Source of the DNA: an uncultured Collinsella sp.
GTDB lineage: Bacteria; Actinomycetota; Coriobacteriia; Coriobacteriales; Coriobacteriaceae
Assembly: GCA_900541185.1 (NCBI GenBank)
Contig: UQIQ01000007.1
Coordinates: forward strand, 1 to 46,796
Direction: 5' to 3'
DNA: 46,796 nt
A program made the translations under genes and the position numbers. Under the pieces are notes generated by a model that saw only the letters and a program-made list of their open reading frames with translations, was not told the origin of the DNA and searched no databases. Every line of letters begins with the position of its first letter. Positions within the stretch are counted from its first letter, which is position 1. Below are positions 15,112 through 23,660 of this stretch, in pieces.

Positions 15112-16095
15112 ATGTCTCGGTATTGCGCCTCGTGCGGCAAGCTTCTTGCAGATAATGCCAAGTTCTGCACCTCGTGCGGTGCACCCGTTGAGCAAACAGT
15201 CGCGAGCGATAGCCAGCCCGCTTTTGAGCAGACCGGTTCCCTCGATACGCCGCAAGCCAAGGCGGACGACCCCCTCGCCTATCGACCCGACCCCGCCGCA
15301 AGCCCCGCGGCCGTCGAGACCACGCAGCGCATACCCGTCGCGAGCGGCTCGCCCCAACAGCAGCCGGCTCCCGCATACGCGCCCGCTTCGCCACAGACCC
15401 CCGCTCCCAAAAAGAGCGGCACCGGGCCGCTTATCGCCGTTATCGTTGTGCTGGTGGCGATCATCATCGCCCTGGTCATCTTCTTTGCAATCAGACCTTT
15501 CGACAACGCCGCCACGCAGACGGCTGCCGAGGTAGCTAAGCTGCACCATGACGTCGACGAAGATGACCTAAAGCCTCTCGGCGATCCCAACAGCCTGTAC
15601 GACGATGATGACGATGACGACGAGGATGGCGGCGAAGCAACGCTCTCCGAGCAGAACCTCTACCGCCGACTGAGCGAATACTACGACTTGCTCGAAGACC
15701 TCGACAACTACGTCCGTGGCTGCGCGCAGAACTTCAACGGCAGCTATCTGGAAGAAGATCGCACCACCCGTCAAAATCTCGCCGACGTCGCCGAGCGCAC
15801 AGAGGACACCATCGAGCAGTATTACGACATCGTCGAGGACCTGGACGTCCCGACGAGCTCTAAGAACTACAGTTCCTGGAAAGACATCGTTGCCCTGTAT
15901 GACGACCTGGATCACCGCATTGACGCAATCTGTGATGCCTGGGAGATCAGCCTGAAATACACCAAGCCTGCGGATCACAAGAATGAGATCGTGGCGCCGC
16001 TGGCGCGCGACAACGTAGCGGGCACCAACGACAACAAATACCGTCTGGACTTTGAGGACCGCTACCCCGGCGCCGCACCCGTCGAGGTAAAGTAG
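15112..16095 (+). CDS. Zinc-ribbon, single-pass membrane protein with acidic extracytoplasmic domain
   Basis: The 327-residue protein starts with a zinc ribbon, CASCGKLLADNAKFCTSCG (two CxxC knuckles), then a Pro/Ala/Gln-rich linker. One transmembrane helix follows at about residues 106-126 (GPLIAVIVVLVAIIIALVIF). A short Asp-rich run (DDDDDDDEDGGE) and a helical domain with many Tyr, Asp and Glu residues come next. The N-terminus is probably inside. The ATG at 15112 follows AAGGAG by 5 bases; a GTG at 15094 is less likely. The architecture resembles many uncharacterised zinc_ribbon_2 membrane proteins of actinobacteria. Function is unknown. It converges on topA across a shared terminator. 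Confidence 0.78.
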   Translation: MSRYCASCGKLLADNAKFCTSCGAPVEQTVASDSQPAFEQTGSLDTPQAKADDPLAYRPDPAASPAAVETTQRIPVASGSPQQQPAPAYAPASPQTPAPKKSGTGPLIAVIVVLVAIIIALVIFFAIRPFDNAATQTAAEVAKLHHDVDEDDLKPLGDPNSLYDDDDDDDEDGGEATLSEQNLYRRLSEYYDLLEDLDNYVRGCAQNFNGSYLEEDRTTRQNLADVAERTEDTIEQYYDIVEDLDVPTSSKNYSSWKDIVALYDDLDHRIDAICDAWEISLKYTKPADHKNEIVAPLARDNVAGTNDNKYRLDFEDRYPGAAPVEVK

Positions 16096-16114
16096 CCGCT
16101 TTGTCGTTCCAGAG

Positions 16115-16172
16115 CCGGCAGTTAGGGACGTTCCTAAACTGCCGGCAGAAAAGGAGCGTCCCTAACTGCCGG
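16115..16172. repeat. 58-bp nested palindrome, GGGAC-box family
   Basis: CCGGCAGTTAGGGACG (16115-16130) is an exact inverted copy of 16157-16172. Inside, CCTAAACTGCCGG makes an alternative hairpin with the left arm, so three half-sites can pair in two ways. It lies 20 bases after the stop of the zinc-ribbon gene and just before the shared terminator. Confidence 0.85.
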
Positions 16173-16174
16173 AT

Positions 16175-16214
16175 AAAAAACGAGCGAGGATCATGAGACC
16201 CTCGCTCGTTTTTT
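16175..16214. terminator. Bidirectional terminator between the zinc-ribbon gene and topA
   Basis: The CGAGCGAGG / CCTCGCTCG stem is flanked by A6 (16175-16180) and T6 (16209-16214), giving a T-run on both strands. The genes converge here. Confidence 0.92.
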
Positions 16215-16241
16215 GTTTTGGGCAATGATTCGGCTGCGCCG

Positions 16242-18818
16242 CTACTTGTCGGCGGCCGCCTTCTTGGTGGTCGACTTCTTGGACGTCGTCTTCTTGGCAG
16301 CAGTCTTCTTTGCTGCCGTGGTCTTCTTCGCCGTGCTCGCCTTGGTCGTAGTCTTGCGGCCGCGGGCGGGCTTCTTCTCCTTGGTCGGGCAGTCCATGTT
16401 CACGCAGATGCGCCACGGGCCGCGCGCCGTGTTGACCACCACGATGGGGGCGCCGCACTCGGGGCAGGTCTCACCCGTCGCCTCGAGCTTACCGCGCGCC
16501 GGCAGAGGATAGCTCACGCCGCAGTCATCGTAGTTGGTGCAGCGGATAAAGCGCTTGCCGCTCTTCTCGCTCTTGTGCGCGATCAGGTCGCCATGGCGTC
16601 CGGCCTCGGCGCACACCTTGCACTCGCCCACCTTAAGGTCGGGCTCGTAGTTGGTGGGGCACGTGGGGTTCACGCAAATCTCGAAGGCCTTCTGGCGGAA
16701 CGGCTGGCACTTAATGCGCGGCGCGCCGCACTCGGGGCACACGGCCGCCTCGCCCTCGAGCGGGCTCACCTTGACGCCGCTCGGCACCGGATAGGTCACA
16801 TCGCAGTCGGGCCATCCCATGCAGCCGATAAAGCTGCCGCGGGTCTTGGCGCTCGTCTTCATAACCAGGTCCTTGCCGCACTTGGGACAGGCGCCCACGC
16901 GTGCATCGGCCGTGACGGCGTCGCTGATAGCGTCGCCCAGCTCCTGCGTATGCTTGAGCAGCTCGTCGAGCACGCCGGCCAGCAGTGCGCGCGAGTGCGT
17001 CACGACATGCTCTTCGGTGTCCTCGCCGCGCTCGACGCGGGTCATGTCGCCGTCGAGCTCGCTGGTCATATCGGGGCTCGTGATGCGCGGGGCAAACTGC
17101 GTCAGCGCATCGATGATGGCGATGCCCAGCTGACTCGGCTCCACGGGATCGTTTTTGAGGTAGCGCACGGCGTACAGGCGCTCGATGATGCTCGCGCGCG
17201 TGGACTTGGTGCCCAAGCCGCGCTTCTCCATCTCCTGCACGAGTTTACCCTGGCTGTAGCGTGCGGGCGGCTCGGTCTGCTTTGCCTCGAGCTTAATGTC
17301 GAACACATCAACCGTATCGCCCTGCTCCAGCGGCGGCATCTGCTCGTCGCGCTTGAGTCCGTACGGGTATGCCTCGCGGAAACCCGGGGTCACGAGCACA
17401 TCGCCCGAAGCCACGAACGGCTCACCGTTCACGTCGAGCTCGAGCTTGGTGTTCTCGATGGTCGCGGGACCCATAAGCGTCGCCAGGAAGCGGCGGGCGA
17501 TAAGATCGTAGAGTTTGCGTTGGCCGCCATCAAGCGTGGACGGATCGCCCTCGCCCGTGGGGTAGATAGGCGGGTGGTCGGTGGTCTCGACTTTGCCGCG
17601 CGTGGGCTTCATGGGGCCGGCGAGCACCTTTTTGCACACGGGCGCCAGCGCCGGGTTGATCTTTGCCAGGTCGCTCACCACGGCGCCCAGATCGAGCGTC
17701 GCGGGGTACACGGTGTTGTCGACACGCGGGTAGCTGATGAGGCCCGCCATGTAGAGGGACTCGGCGATGCGCATGGTACGCGCAGGCGAGATGCCCTCGG
17801 CTGCGGCGGCAGCCTGCAGCGAGGTGGTCGCAAACGGCGTGGGTGGCTGCTGCTTGCGTGAGCGCTTGGTCACCGCGGCGACGGTTGCCGTCGTAATGCC
17901 GTCGACATGGCCGTATGCCGTCTCGGCAGCATCCTTGTCGGTAAAGCGTGCCGTCTTGTGCGCAATCTTAAAGCGGTCGTCCTCGGCAGCACCCTGCGCG
18001 GCGCCCATGCCGCGGATCTGCCAATAGTCCTCGGGCACAAACGCCATGCGCTCGCGCTCGCGCTCGACCACCAGGGCAAGCGTCGGCGTCTGCACGCGGC
18101 CGGCGGAGCGCACGTTGCCAAAGCCGCCGAACTTGGCGAGCGTCAGATAGCGCGTGAGCACCGCGCCCCAGATAAGGTCGATGTGCTGGCGGCTCTCGCC
18201 GGCGTCGGCCAGATTCTGGTCGAGCGAGACGAGATTATCGAAGGCCTGCGTGATCTCGGCCTTGGTAAACGAAGAATACTGGGCGCGGGCAACCGGCAAG
18301 TCCGGCGCAACCTCGCGCACCTTGTTGAGGGCGTCCGAACCGATCAGTTCGCCCTCGCGATCGAAGTCCGTAGCGATGATGACGCTGTCGGACTTTTTGG
18401 CGAGGTTCTTGAGCGAGCGGATGAGCTCCTTCTCGGCCGGCAGCTTAATGACGGGTGCCCAGGTGAGATACGGCAGACTCTCGAGCTTCCAGCCCTTGAT
18501 GGAGATGCCGTCGGCAAGGAACGGCTTACGCTTGGTGTCGTAAGGCGGACGAGCCAGGCCATCGGGCATGTCGGCCGGCAGCATCTCGCCGTCCTCAGTA
18601 ACCGAATACCAGCCCAGCTTTTTATCGAACAGCACGCTGTCGCAAAAATCGGGCGCAAGGATGTGACCGGCCAGGCCGATGGTCACGCACTCCTCGCCCT
18701 TCCACTCAAAACGGTAGATGGCGGTGTTGTACACCTTATCCTTTTTTGGTTTGCCCGTGGACAGACGCTCGGCGATCTGACGCGCAGCGTCGTTTTTCTC
18801 GGCGATGATGAGCTTCAA
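16242..18818 (-). CDS. topA: Type IA DNA topoisomerase (archaeal-type topoisomerase I) with zinc fingers and Lys-rich tail
   Basis: The 858-residue enzyme relaxes negatively supercoiled DNA by single-strand passage. The toprim domain has AEKND at 6-10 and DFDREGE at 151-157, and SAGRVQTPTL lies at 238-247. The active-site tyrosine is Y363 in ISYPRVDN; bacterial TopA usually has SYxRTDS. Residues about 600-800 carry four CxxC-type zinc ribbons (for example CPKCGKDLV, CPECGAP). The last 50 residues are Lys/Thr/Ala repeats (KKTAAKKTTSKK) likely to bind DNA. The N-terminal order and SYPRVDN resemble archaeal-type topoisomerase I/III more than E. coli TopA. The start is TTG at 18818, 7 bases after AGGAG. 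It follows hypB by 54 bases. Confidence 0.92.
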   Translation of the reverse strand: MKLIIAEKNDAARQIAERLSTGKPKKDKVYNTAIYRFEWKGEECVTIGLAGHILAPDFCDSVLFDKKLGWYSVTEDGEMLPADMPDGLARPPYDTKRKPFLADGISIKGWKLESLPYLTWAPVIKLPAEKELIRSLKNLAKKSDSVIIATDFDREGELIGSDALNKVREVAPDLPVARAQYSSFTKAEITQAFDNLVSLDQNLADAGESRQHIDLIWGAVLTRYLTLAKFGGFGNVRSAGRVQTPTLALVVERERERMAFVPEDYWQIRGMGAAQGAAEDDRFKIAHKTARFTDKDAAETAYGHVDGITTATVAAVTKRSRKQQPPTPFATTSLQAAAAAEGISPARTMRIAESLYMAGLISYPRVDNTVYPATLDLGAVVSDLAKINPALAPVCKKVLAGPMKPTRGKVETTDHPPIYPTGEGDPSTLDGGQRKLYDLIARRFLATLMGPATIENTKLELDVNGEPFVASGDVLVTPGFREAYPYGLKRDEQMPPLEQGDTVDVFDIKLEAKQTEPPARYSQGKLVQEMEKRGLGTKSTRASIIERLYAVRYLKNDPVEPSQLGIAIIDALTQFAPRITSPDMTSELDGDMTRVERGEDTEEHVVTHSRALLAGVLDELLKHTQELGDAISDAVTADARVGACPKCGKDLVMKTSAKTRGSFIGCMGWPDCDVTYPVPSGVKVSPLEGEAAVCPECGAPRIKCQPFRQKAFEICVNPTCPTNYEPDLKVGECKVCAEAGRHGDLIAHKSEKSGKRFIRCTNYDDCGVSYPLPARGKLEATGETCPECGAPIVVVNTARGPWRICVNMDCPTKEKKPARGRKTTTKASTAKKTTAAKKTAAKKTTSKKSTTKKAAADK

Positions 18819-18872
18819 AAGAGGCTCCTATCTCGTGTCTCTGCGGCTACGCCCGCCCGTATGGCGGCCGAT

Positions 18873-19556
18873 TTACGCCCTTGCTTGCTCGATCTGCCCG
18901 ATGAGCCAATCGCACCAGGCATCCATGCCCTCGCCCTTGCGCGCGCTCACGGCAAACCGCGGCGCCTGCGGATTGAGGTCATCGAGTGTCTTAGTATACC
19001 TATCCATGTCAAAATCGAAAGCCGGGGCCACGTCGACCTTATTGAGCAGCTGCGCGCCAGCGTGCTGGAAGATGCCCGGGTACTTGATAGGCTTGTCGTC
19101 GCCCTCGGGCACCGAAAGAATCATGATGGACAGGTTCTCGCCCAGGTCAAAGTCGACTGGGCAGACCAGGTTACCCACGTTTTCGATAAAGATGACGTCG
19201 ATGTTTTCCAGACCCACAGCCTGGTCAAACGCGTCAACGGCCTCCATGATCATGTTGCCCTCGAGGTGGCACAGGCCGCCCGTGTTGATCTGGATGGCGG
19301 GCATGCCGGCTTCCTTCATGGTGATGGCGTCGACATCCGAGGCGATATCGCCCTCGATGACGGCACAGCGCAGGCCGGCCTTGTCACGCAGGCGCTCGTT
19401 GGTGCCCAGGATCGTGGTGGTCTTGCCCGAACCGGGGCTCGACAAGACGTTGATCACATAGGTGTTTGTCTCATTAAATCGCTGACGCAGCTGATCTGCC
19501 AGGCGCTCGTTGCGCGACAGAATCGGCGACGCGATATCAATCGTTTTCTCAGCCAT
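18873..19556 (-). CDS. hypB: Hydrogenase nickel-incorporation GTPase HypB
   Basis: The 227-residue SIMIBI-class GTPase works with HypA to insert nickel into the large subunit of [NiFe] hydrogenases. The P-loop LSSPGSGKTT is at 38-47. CAVIEGDIASDVDA, the metal region INTGGLCHLEGNMI and FIENVGNLVCPVDFDLGE are all typical. The N-terminus lacks both the CxxCGC metal motif and the His-rich stretch that some HypB proteins carry, so nickel storage is unlikely. AAGGAG sits 8 bases before the ATG. It follows hypA by 55 bases in a tatA-tatC-hypA-hypB-topA run. No hydrogenase structural gene is in the window. Confidence 0.95.
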   Translation of the reverse strand: MAEKTIDIASPILSRNERLADQLRQRFNETNTYVINVLSSPGSGKTTTILGTNERLRDKAGLRCAVIEGDIASDVDAITMKEAGMPAIQINTGGLCHLEGNMIMEAVDAFDQAVGLENIDVIFIENVGNLVCPVDFDLGENLSIMILSVPEGDDKPIKYPGIFQHAGAQLLNKVDVAPAFDFDMDRYTKTLDDLNPQAPRFAVSARKGEGMDAWCDWLIGQIEQARA

Positions 19557-19611
19557 ACTTAGCGCTCCTTACTTTGGCCCCTTTATACCCCATCACCAGA
19601 TGGCTAGCGGG

Positions 19612-19968
19612 CTAATCGTCGGGGGTTTCGATTTCGATACTCGCGATATCGAGCTCGCGGCCGTGCAGTAGGCGCACGTTGGCACCACCACACTGGGGAC
19701 AGCGACAGTGGAAGCGATCGTGGTCGAAGACCTCGCCGCAGTCCAGGCATTCACTTTGTGGGTGAATCTCCTCAACCGCGAGCTCGCAGCCCCGCGTGAG
19801 CGGGTCCTCATCGCGAAATGTCTCCCACGCAAAGTCCAGCGCCTCGCGCACAACTTCGGTCATATCCCCGATACGCAGCGTTACCAAAACGGCGCGCGAG
19901 GCCCCCGCCCCACGCGCCGCGCGAATCACTGTATCGAGTATGCCGTTGACAATGCCAACCTCGTGCAT
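19612..19968 (-). CDS. hypA: Hydrogenase nickel metallochaperone HypA
   Basis: The 118-residue metallochaperone delivers nickel. The N-terminal MHE motif (nickel ligand H2) is intact, and the zinc site is C74/C77 (CLDCG) with C90/C93 (CPQCG). Length is typical. The ATG at 19968 follows the tatC stop by 6 bases, so its GGAG site lies in the tatC end. Linkage of hypAB to tat genes is sensible because many periplasm-facing [NiFe] hydrogenases leave the cell by the Tat route after nickel insertion. The target enzyme here is unknown. Confidence 0.95.
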   Translation of the reverse strand: MHEVGIVNGILDTVIRAARGAGASRAVLVTLRIGDMTEVVREALDFAWETFRDEDPLTRGCELAVEEIHPQSECLDCGEVFDHDRFHCRCPQCGGANVRLLHGRELDIASIEIETPDD

Positions 19969-19974
19969 ACCGAT

Positions 19975-20766
19975 TTACTCCTCGTCGTCCTCATCGTCCG
20001 AGAACAGGTCCAGACGGCTCACAAACAAGCCCTCCTTGCCCTCGCGCGCGGTAATGACCACGCGGGCAATGGCGAGCGAAATCTCGTAGAGCGAGAGCAG
20101 GGCACCATACATGAGGCCCAGCGTAACGGGCGAGCCGTCGGGCGTAATCACAGCCGAGCCCACAAGCAGGCCCACGTACACGTAGCGCCAGGCGCCGCGG
20201 AAGGCCGCGTAGGACACGATGTGGAAGACGGACAGGTAGAAGATGATGAGCGGCAGCTCAAACGCCACGCCAAAGCCGATCATAAAGAGCAGCTCCATGT
20301 TGACGTAGTTCTCCAGGTCGGGCAGCGCCGTGGCGACGGCCGAGGTCTCGCCGATAAGCCACTCAAAGCCCGCCGGGATGATGATGAAATAGCAGAAGAT
20401 GGCACCCAGGAAGAACAGCACCGTCGAGGCGAGCACCGTGGGCACGACCCATTTGCGCTCGTTGGGACGCAGTGCCGGCAGGAAAAATGCCAGAATCTGC
20501 CAGATGATCATGGGCGTGCACATGACCACGGCCATCTTGATGGCCAGCGAGAAGCGCAGGCCAAAGCCGCCGAGCGTGGTGGTGATGTAGAACTTACCGT
20601 CCGGCACAAAGGAGCGGATGGGGTCTTCCAGGATGTCGAGCACCACGGGCGTGGCGAAATACAGCACGATGGCGGCGGCAAACACCGACACGACCACGAT
20701 GGTCAGGCGGCGACGGAGCTCGCCCAGGTGATCGAAGAGCGGCATGCGCGCAGGTCCGATAGGCAT
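19975..20766 (-). CDS. tatC: Sec-independent protein translocase TatC
   Basis: The 263-residue, six-helix membrane protein is the receptor of the twin-arginine translocase, which exports folded proteins with RR signal peptides. The N-terminal family signature MPLFDHLGELRRRLT is visible, including the LGELR motif and the FDH that precedes it. The helices follow, with the conserved FGVAFELPL segment. The C-terminal tail is acidic (FSDDEDDEE). The ATG overlaps the last base of the tatA stop, so the two are translationally coupled. Confidence 0.96.
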   Translation of the reverse strand: MPIGPARMPLFDHLGELRRRLTIVVVSVFAAAIVLYFATPVVLDILEDPIRSFVPDGKFYITTTLGGFGLRFSLAIKMAVVMCTPMIIWQILAFFLPALRPNERKWVVPTVLASTVLFFLGAIFCYFIIIPAGFEWLIGETSAVATALPDLENYVNMELLFMIGFGVAFELPLIIFYLSVFHIVSYAAFRGAWRYVYVGLLVGSAVITPDGSPVTLGLMYGALLSLYEISLAIARVVITAREGKEGLFVSRLDLFSDDEDDEE

Positions 20767-21353
20767 TACTCATCGCCTCCCTTAGGGGCATCGGCGGCAG
20801 CGGCGTCGTCCTCGGCCTCGAGCTCGCGAGCGAGCTGGTCGACGACGGCCTTGCGCTTGCGGGGACGACGGGCGTAGAGGTCAGCCGTCGTGGGCTCTGC
20901 CGGCTCGGGCTCGGGCTCCGGCTCTGCAGCAGGCTCGGGCTCGACGACAGGCTCGACGGCAGCGGCAGGCTCGGCACCCTCGGCCTCGGACTCCTCAGCA
21001 GCACCCTCGCCCTCGGCGGCAGCCTCGCTCGCGGCTTTCTCGGCAGCAAGACGAGCGCGACGCTCGGCAAAGGTCTCCTTCTTTGCGGGCGCTGCCGTCT
21101 CGGCGGCATCCTCGTCCGCATCGGAATCGTCATCGACGGCAGTCTTCTTGGGCTTGACCGGTGCCGAAGCGGCCTCACTTACCGGATCGATAATCTCGGA
21201 CTGAACAACGGCCGTCATCTTTTCCTGCGTCTCGCGGAACTGACGGATGGCACGGCCGATTGTGCGGCCCATCTGCGGGAGCTTATCCGGGCCAAACAGC
21301 AAAAAGCCGAAGACCACGATGATCGCGAGCTCACCCTCTCCAATACCAAACAC
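20766..21353 (-). CDS. Twin-arginine translocase TatA/TatB family subunit with a long acidic, proline-rich tail
   Basis: The N-terminus, VFGIGEGELAIIVVFGFLLF then GPDKLPQMGR, has the TatA/B short transmembrane helix, the FGP hinge and the amphipathic helix (RTIGRAIRQFRETQEK). The tail is about 140 residues, rich in Glu, Ala and Pro (repeated EPEP), longer than in typical TatA and closer to TatB length. Whether it acts as TatA, TatB or both cannot be told; only one such gene is visible here. I place the start at GTG 21353, because GGAGG lies 5 bases upstream. The nearby ATG is out of frame. Confidence 0.88.
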   Translation of the reverse strand: MFGIGEGELAIIVVFGFLLFGPDKLPQMGRTIGRAIRQFRETQEKMTAVVQSEIIDPVSEAASAPVKPKKTAVDDDSDADEDAAETAAPAKKETFAERRARLAAEKAASEAAAEGEGAAEESEAEGAEPAAAVEPVVEPEPAAEPEPEPEPAEPTTADLYARRPRKRKAVVDQLARELEAEDDAAAADAPKGGDE

Positions 21354-21428
21354 ACATACCTCCAAGGCTCGATGTGAGTCGAGCCCGCACCGCGCCATTC
21401 GGCCGGAACTCGTCTATTCATTCGGTCA

Positions 21429-21462
21429 AGTATAGCGCCCGGACGCCAAAACGTCCGAGCGC
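21429..21462 (-). promoter_or_regulatory. Candidate -10 (TATACT) for the tat-hyp-topA run beside a GC-rich stem-loop
   Basis: TATACT (21429-21434, minus strand) lies about 75 bases before the tatA/B start. Next to it, GCGC-CGGACG / CGTCCG-GCGC (21435-21462) forms a stem that could end the STAS transcript. It lacks a T-run. Confidence 0.4.
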
Positions 21463-21506
21463 ATCACAAACATATGCCAAATGGCACGCCCTTTTGGGGG
21501 CAAAGA

Positions 21507-21821
21507 TTATGCAGCGGTGATCGAAATCTCCTGGTCGACACCCAGCAGCTGAACCACGCGCATCACCGGGGGCTGCACATTGGTGCAGCTAAAGCGCTTG
21601 CCGTGGTCGACCGCGTGGTGTGCGGCGCCCACGAGCACGCCAATGCCCGTCGAATCGATGTAGCTCACCTGGGCAAAATCGAGCTCAACGGCCTCAGTGG
21701 GCTGCTCGAGCGCCAGGTCGATGGCATTGCGCAGGCTATCGGCGTTAGAGATATCGATCTCGCCGGTTACCTTAATGGTGTAGAGCTCTGGCGTGGGGTT
21801 GGTGGAAATACCCAAATCCAT
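21507..21821 (-). CDS. STAS-domain protein, anti-sigma factor antagonist type
   Basis: The 104-residue single STAS domain resembles SpoIIAA/RsbV-type antagonists. These bind an anti-sigma kinase when unphosphorylated and release the sigma factor. The phosphorylatable serine lies in SYIDSTGIGVLVGA, and the family strand order TIKVTGEIDISNAD is present. AAAGGAG lies about 8 bases before the ATG at 21821. No anti-sigma kinase or sigma gene is adjacent, so its partners are unknown. A stand-alone role in cell organisation is also possible. Confidence 0.9.
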   Translation of the reverse strand: MDLGISTNPTPELYTIKVTGEIDISNADSLRNAIDLALEQPTEAVELDFAQVSYIDSTGIGVLVGAAHHAVDHGKRFSCTNVQPPVMRVVQLLGVDQEISITAA

Positions 21822-21872
21822 GTATACGCTCCTTTACGTATCGAAAGTGCGGATAGTACGGGAAGCCGCGCG

Positions 21873-23177
21873 TTAGGCGCGCTCGGCACGCGCAAGCTCG
21901 GCAGCGACAAGCTTGACGGCCAGCACCAGCACATCGAGCGCGGCCTCCAGGTCCTCGACCGTGGGATAGCTCGGCGCGATGCGGATGTTGGTGTCGCGCG
22001 GGTCCTTGCCATAAGGCCAGGTGGCACCAGCCGGCGTGAGCTTGACGCCCAGGTCGGCGCAGAGCGCGGCGACCTTCTGGGCTGAACCCTCGGGACCATC
22101 GAAGCTTACAAAGTAGCCGCCGCGGGGGTGCGTCCAGGTGGCGCAGCCCGTGTCGCCCAAGCCCTCGGTGAGCTTGCGCTCGACAGCCTCAAAGCGCGGG
22201 CGCAGGAACTCGGCATGCTTTTTCATGTGCTCCTTGACCGCCTCGATGGTGGGAAGGAAGCGCACGTGACGCAGCTGGTTGAGCTTGTCGGCACTGATGA
22301 GGCCGGCCTTCAGGCGCTTGGAGAACTCGGCGATGACCGCGGGGCTCGCACCGATAAAGCCGATACCGGCGCCCGGGAAGGTGATCTTGGACGTCGAGGC
22401 AAATGCCACCACGCGGTCCTCGGTGCCCGCCGCGCGAGCGAGGTCAAAGATGTTTGCGAGCTCGTCGGTCTCGTCGTACAGGTCGTGCACGCAGTAGGCG
22501 TTGTCCCAGAAGATACGGAAATCGGGTGCGGCCGTGGGCATCTCAACCAGGCGGCGCACAGTGTCCTCGCTAAAGGTGATGCCCGTGGGGTTGGAATACT
22601 TGGGTACGCACCAGATGCCCTTGATGGAATCGTCGGCGGCGACGAGGCGCTCGACCTCGTCCATGTCGGGGCCGTTGTCGGTCATCGCGACGGGGACGTT
22701 CTCGATACCCAGATCGGCGGTGATGCCAAAGTGGCGGTCGTAGCCGGGAACCGGGCACAGGAACTTGACCTTCTTGCCGTCGTGCGCGGCCTCATAAGCC
22801 TCCCAGGGCTCGTTGCCGCACGAGCCGCAACGCCAGAACATACCGGCGATATCATGCTCGATCAGCAGGCTCGACGAACCCAGCACGAGCGTCTGCTCGG
22901 CGGGGCAACCCAGGAACTCCCCCGCCAACTTGCGTGCCGAGGGAATGCCCTCAAAGCAGCCGTAGTTGGAACAGTCGACGTTGCCGTCGTGCAGATCGGC
23001 ATCGGCATTGAGGATATCGAGCATGGGTCGAGAGATGTCCACCTGGGAGGGCGACGGCTTGCCGCGGGCCATGTCGAGCGCCAGGCCCTTGGCCTTGACC
23101 TCGGCGACCTCGGCCTTGAGCGCCTCGATGGCGGCATCGAGTTCGGTGGTTTCCATCTTCTGGTAGATCGTCTGCAT
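21873..23177 (-). CDS. PLP-dependent aminotransferase, aspartate aminotransferase Ic-like
   Basis: The 434-residue fold-type I aminotransferase has the PLP-binding lysine in AFASTSKITFPGAGIGF. The NPTG motif is in PKYSNPTGITFSEDTVRRL, IFWDNAYCVHDLYDE holds the cofactor-contacting Asp and Tyr, and NIRIAPSYP near the C-terminus contains the substrate-carboxylate arginine. The N-terminal GLALDMARGKPSPSQ and overall pattern match the PF12897 aspartate aminotransferase-like family. Substrate specificity is uncertain. AAAGG lies 8 bases before the ATG. It is 51 bases upstream of the STAS gene on the same strand. Confidence 0.88.
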   Translation of the reverse strand: MQTIYQKMETTELDAAIEALKAEVAEVKAKGLALDMARGKPSPSQVDISRPMLDILNADADLHDGNVDCSNYGCFEGIPSARKLAGEFLGCPAEQTLVLGSSSLLIEHDIAGMFWRCGSCGNEPWEAYEAAHDGKKVKFLCPVPGYDRHFGITADLGIENVPVAMTDNGPDMDEVERLVAADDSIKGIWCVPKYSNPTGITFSEDTVRRLVEMPTAAPDFRIFWDNAYCVHDLYDETDELANIFDLARAAGTEDRVVAFASTSKITFPGAGIGFIGASPAVIAEFSKRLKAGLISADKLNQLRHVRFLPTIEAVKEHMKKHAEFLRPRFEAVERKLTEGLGDTGCATWTHPRGGYFVSFDGPEGSAQKVAALCADLGVKLTPAGATWPYGKDPRDTNIRIAPSYPTVEDLEAALDVLVLAVKLVAAELARAERA

Positions 23178-23218
23178 GGGTGCGACCTTTCACGAAGCGG
23201 TACGTTGCAATTCTTCTA

Positions 23219-23224
23219 AGTATA
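23219..23224 (-). promoter_or_regulatory. Candidate -10 (TATACT) for the aminotransferase gene
   Basis: TATACT on the minus strand lies 42 bases before the start at 23177, in the divergent spacer. No clear -35. Confidence 0.4.
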
Positions 23225-23326
23225 GACCGCCACCGTCGCAACGTTATGAAGCCGTGATAGATTAAGTCCATCGCAATGAATTACGAATCGCCGCGCATGC
23301 CGGCATGAAGCGCCCAAGGAGGCACT

Positions 23327-23581
23327 ATGGAGTACGGATCGTTCCAGGCCGAGGAATTCGGCGACCTTCAGCGCCTGGTCGACGGACTGTTTTACGACCG
23401 CCACGCCATCGACCGCCTGGATCTGATCGTACAGGCCGAGATCTTGGACCTGACACCCGACCTTATGGAAATCGTGAACCTGCTACCGCCCGGCTATTAC
23501 GACCGCCAGTCACTTTGCGACCAGCTCAACTCCGCCTTGGCCGCCCACGGCTGGGGCGCCATCTACGGCACCGTGGAATAA
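23327..23581 (+). CDS. Small conserved-looking protein of unknown function
   Basis: The 84-residue acidic soluble protein begins MEYGSFQAEEFGDLQRLVDG. It has no transmembrane helix or signal and ends LAAHGWGAIYGTVE. A near-consensus AAGGAGG lies 4 bases before the ATG, and codon use is like the neighbours, so it is likely real. No family recognised. It is transcribed divergently from the aminotransferase. A GGGAC-family repeat word starts two bases after its stop. Confidence 0.72.
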   Translation: MEYGSFQAEEFGDLQRLVDGLFYDRHAIDRLDLIVQAEILDLTPDLMEIVNLLPPGYYDRQSLCDQLNSALAAHGWGAIYGTVE

Positions 23582-23582
23582 A

Positions 23583-23596
23583 CCTAGTCATTGGGG
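23583..23596. repeat. Copy of the CCTAGTCATTGGGG repeat word
   Basis: CCTAGTCATTGGGG follows the stop codon directly and runs into the larger element at 23597. Closely related words occur at 44177-44257 and 46397-46440. Confidence 0.6.
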
Positions 23597-23660
23597 CCTG
23601 TGGTCAAAAAATAGCAAATATGAGTACTGTTACTTTTTTAGTAACAGCGATTTTGAATTA

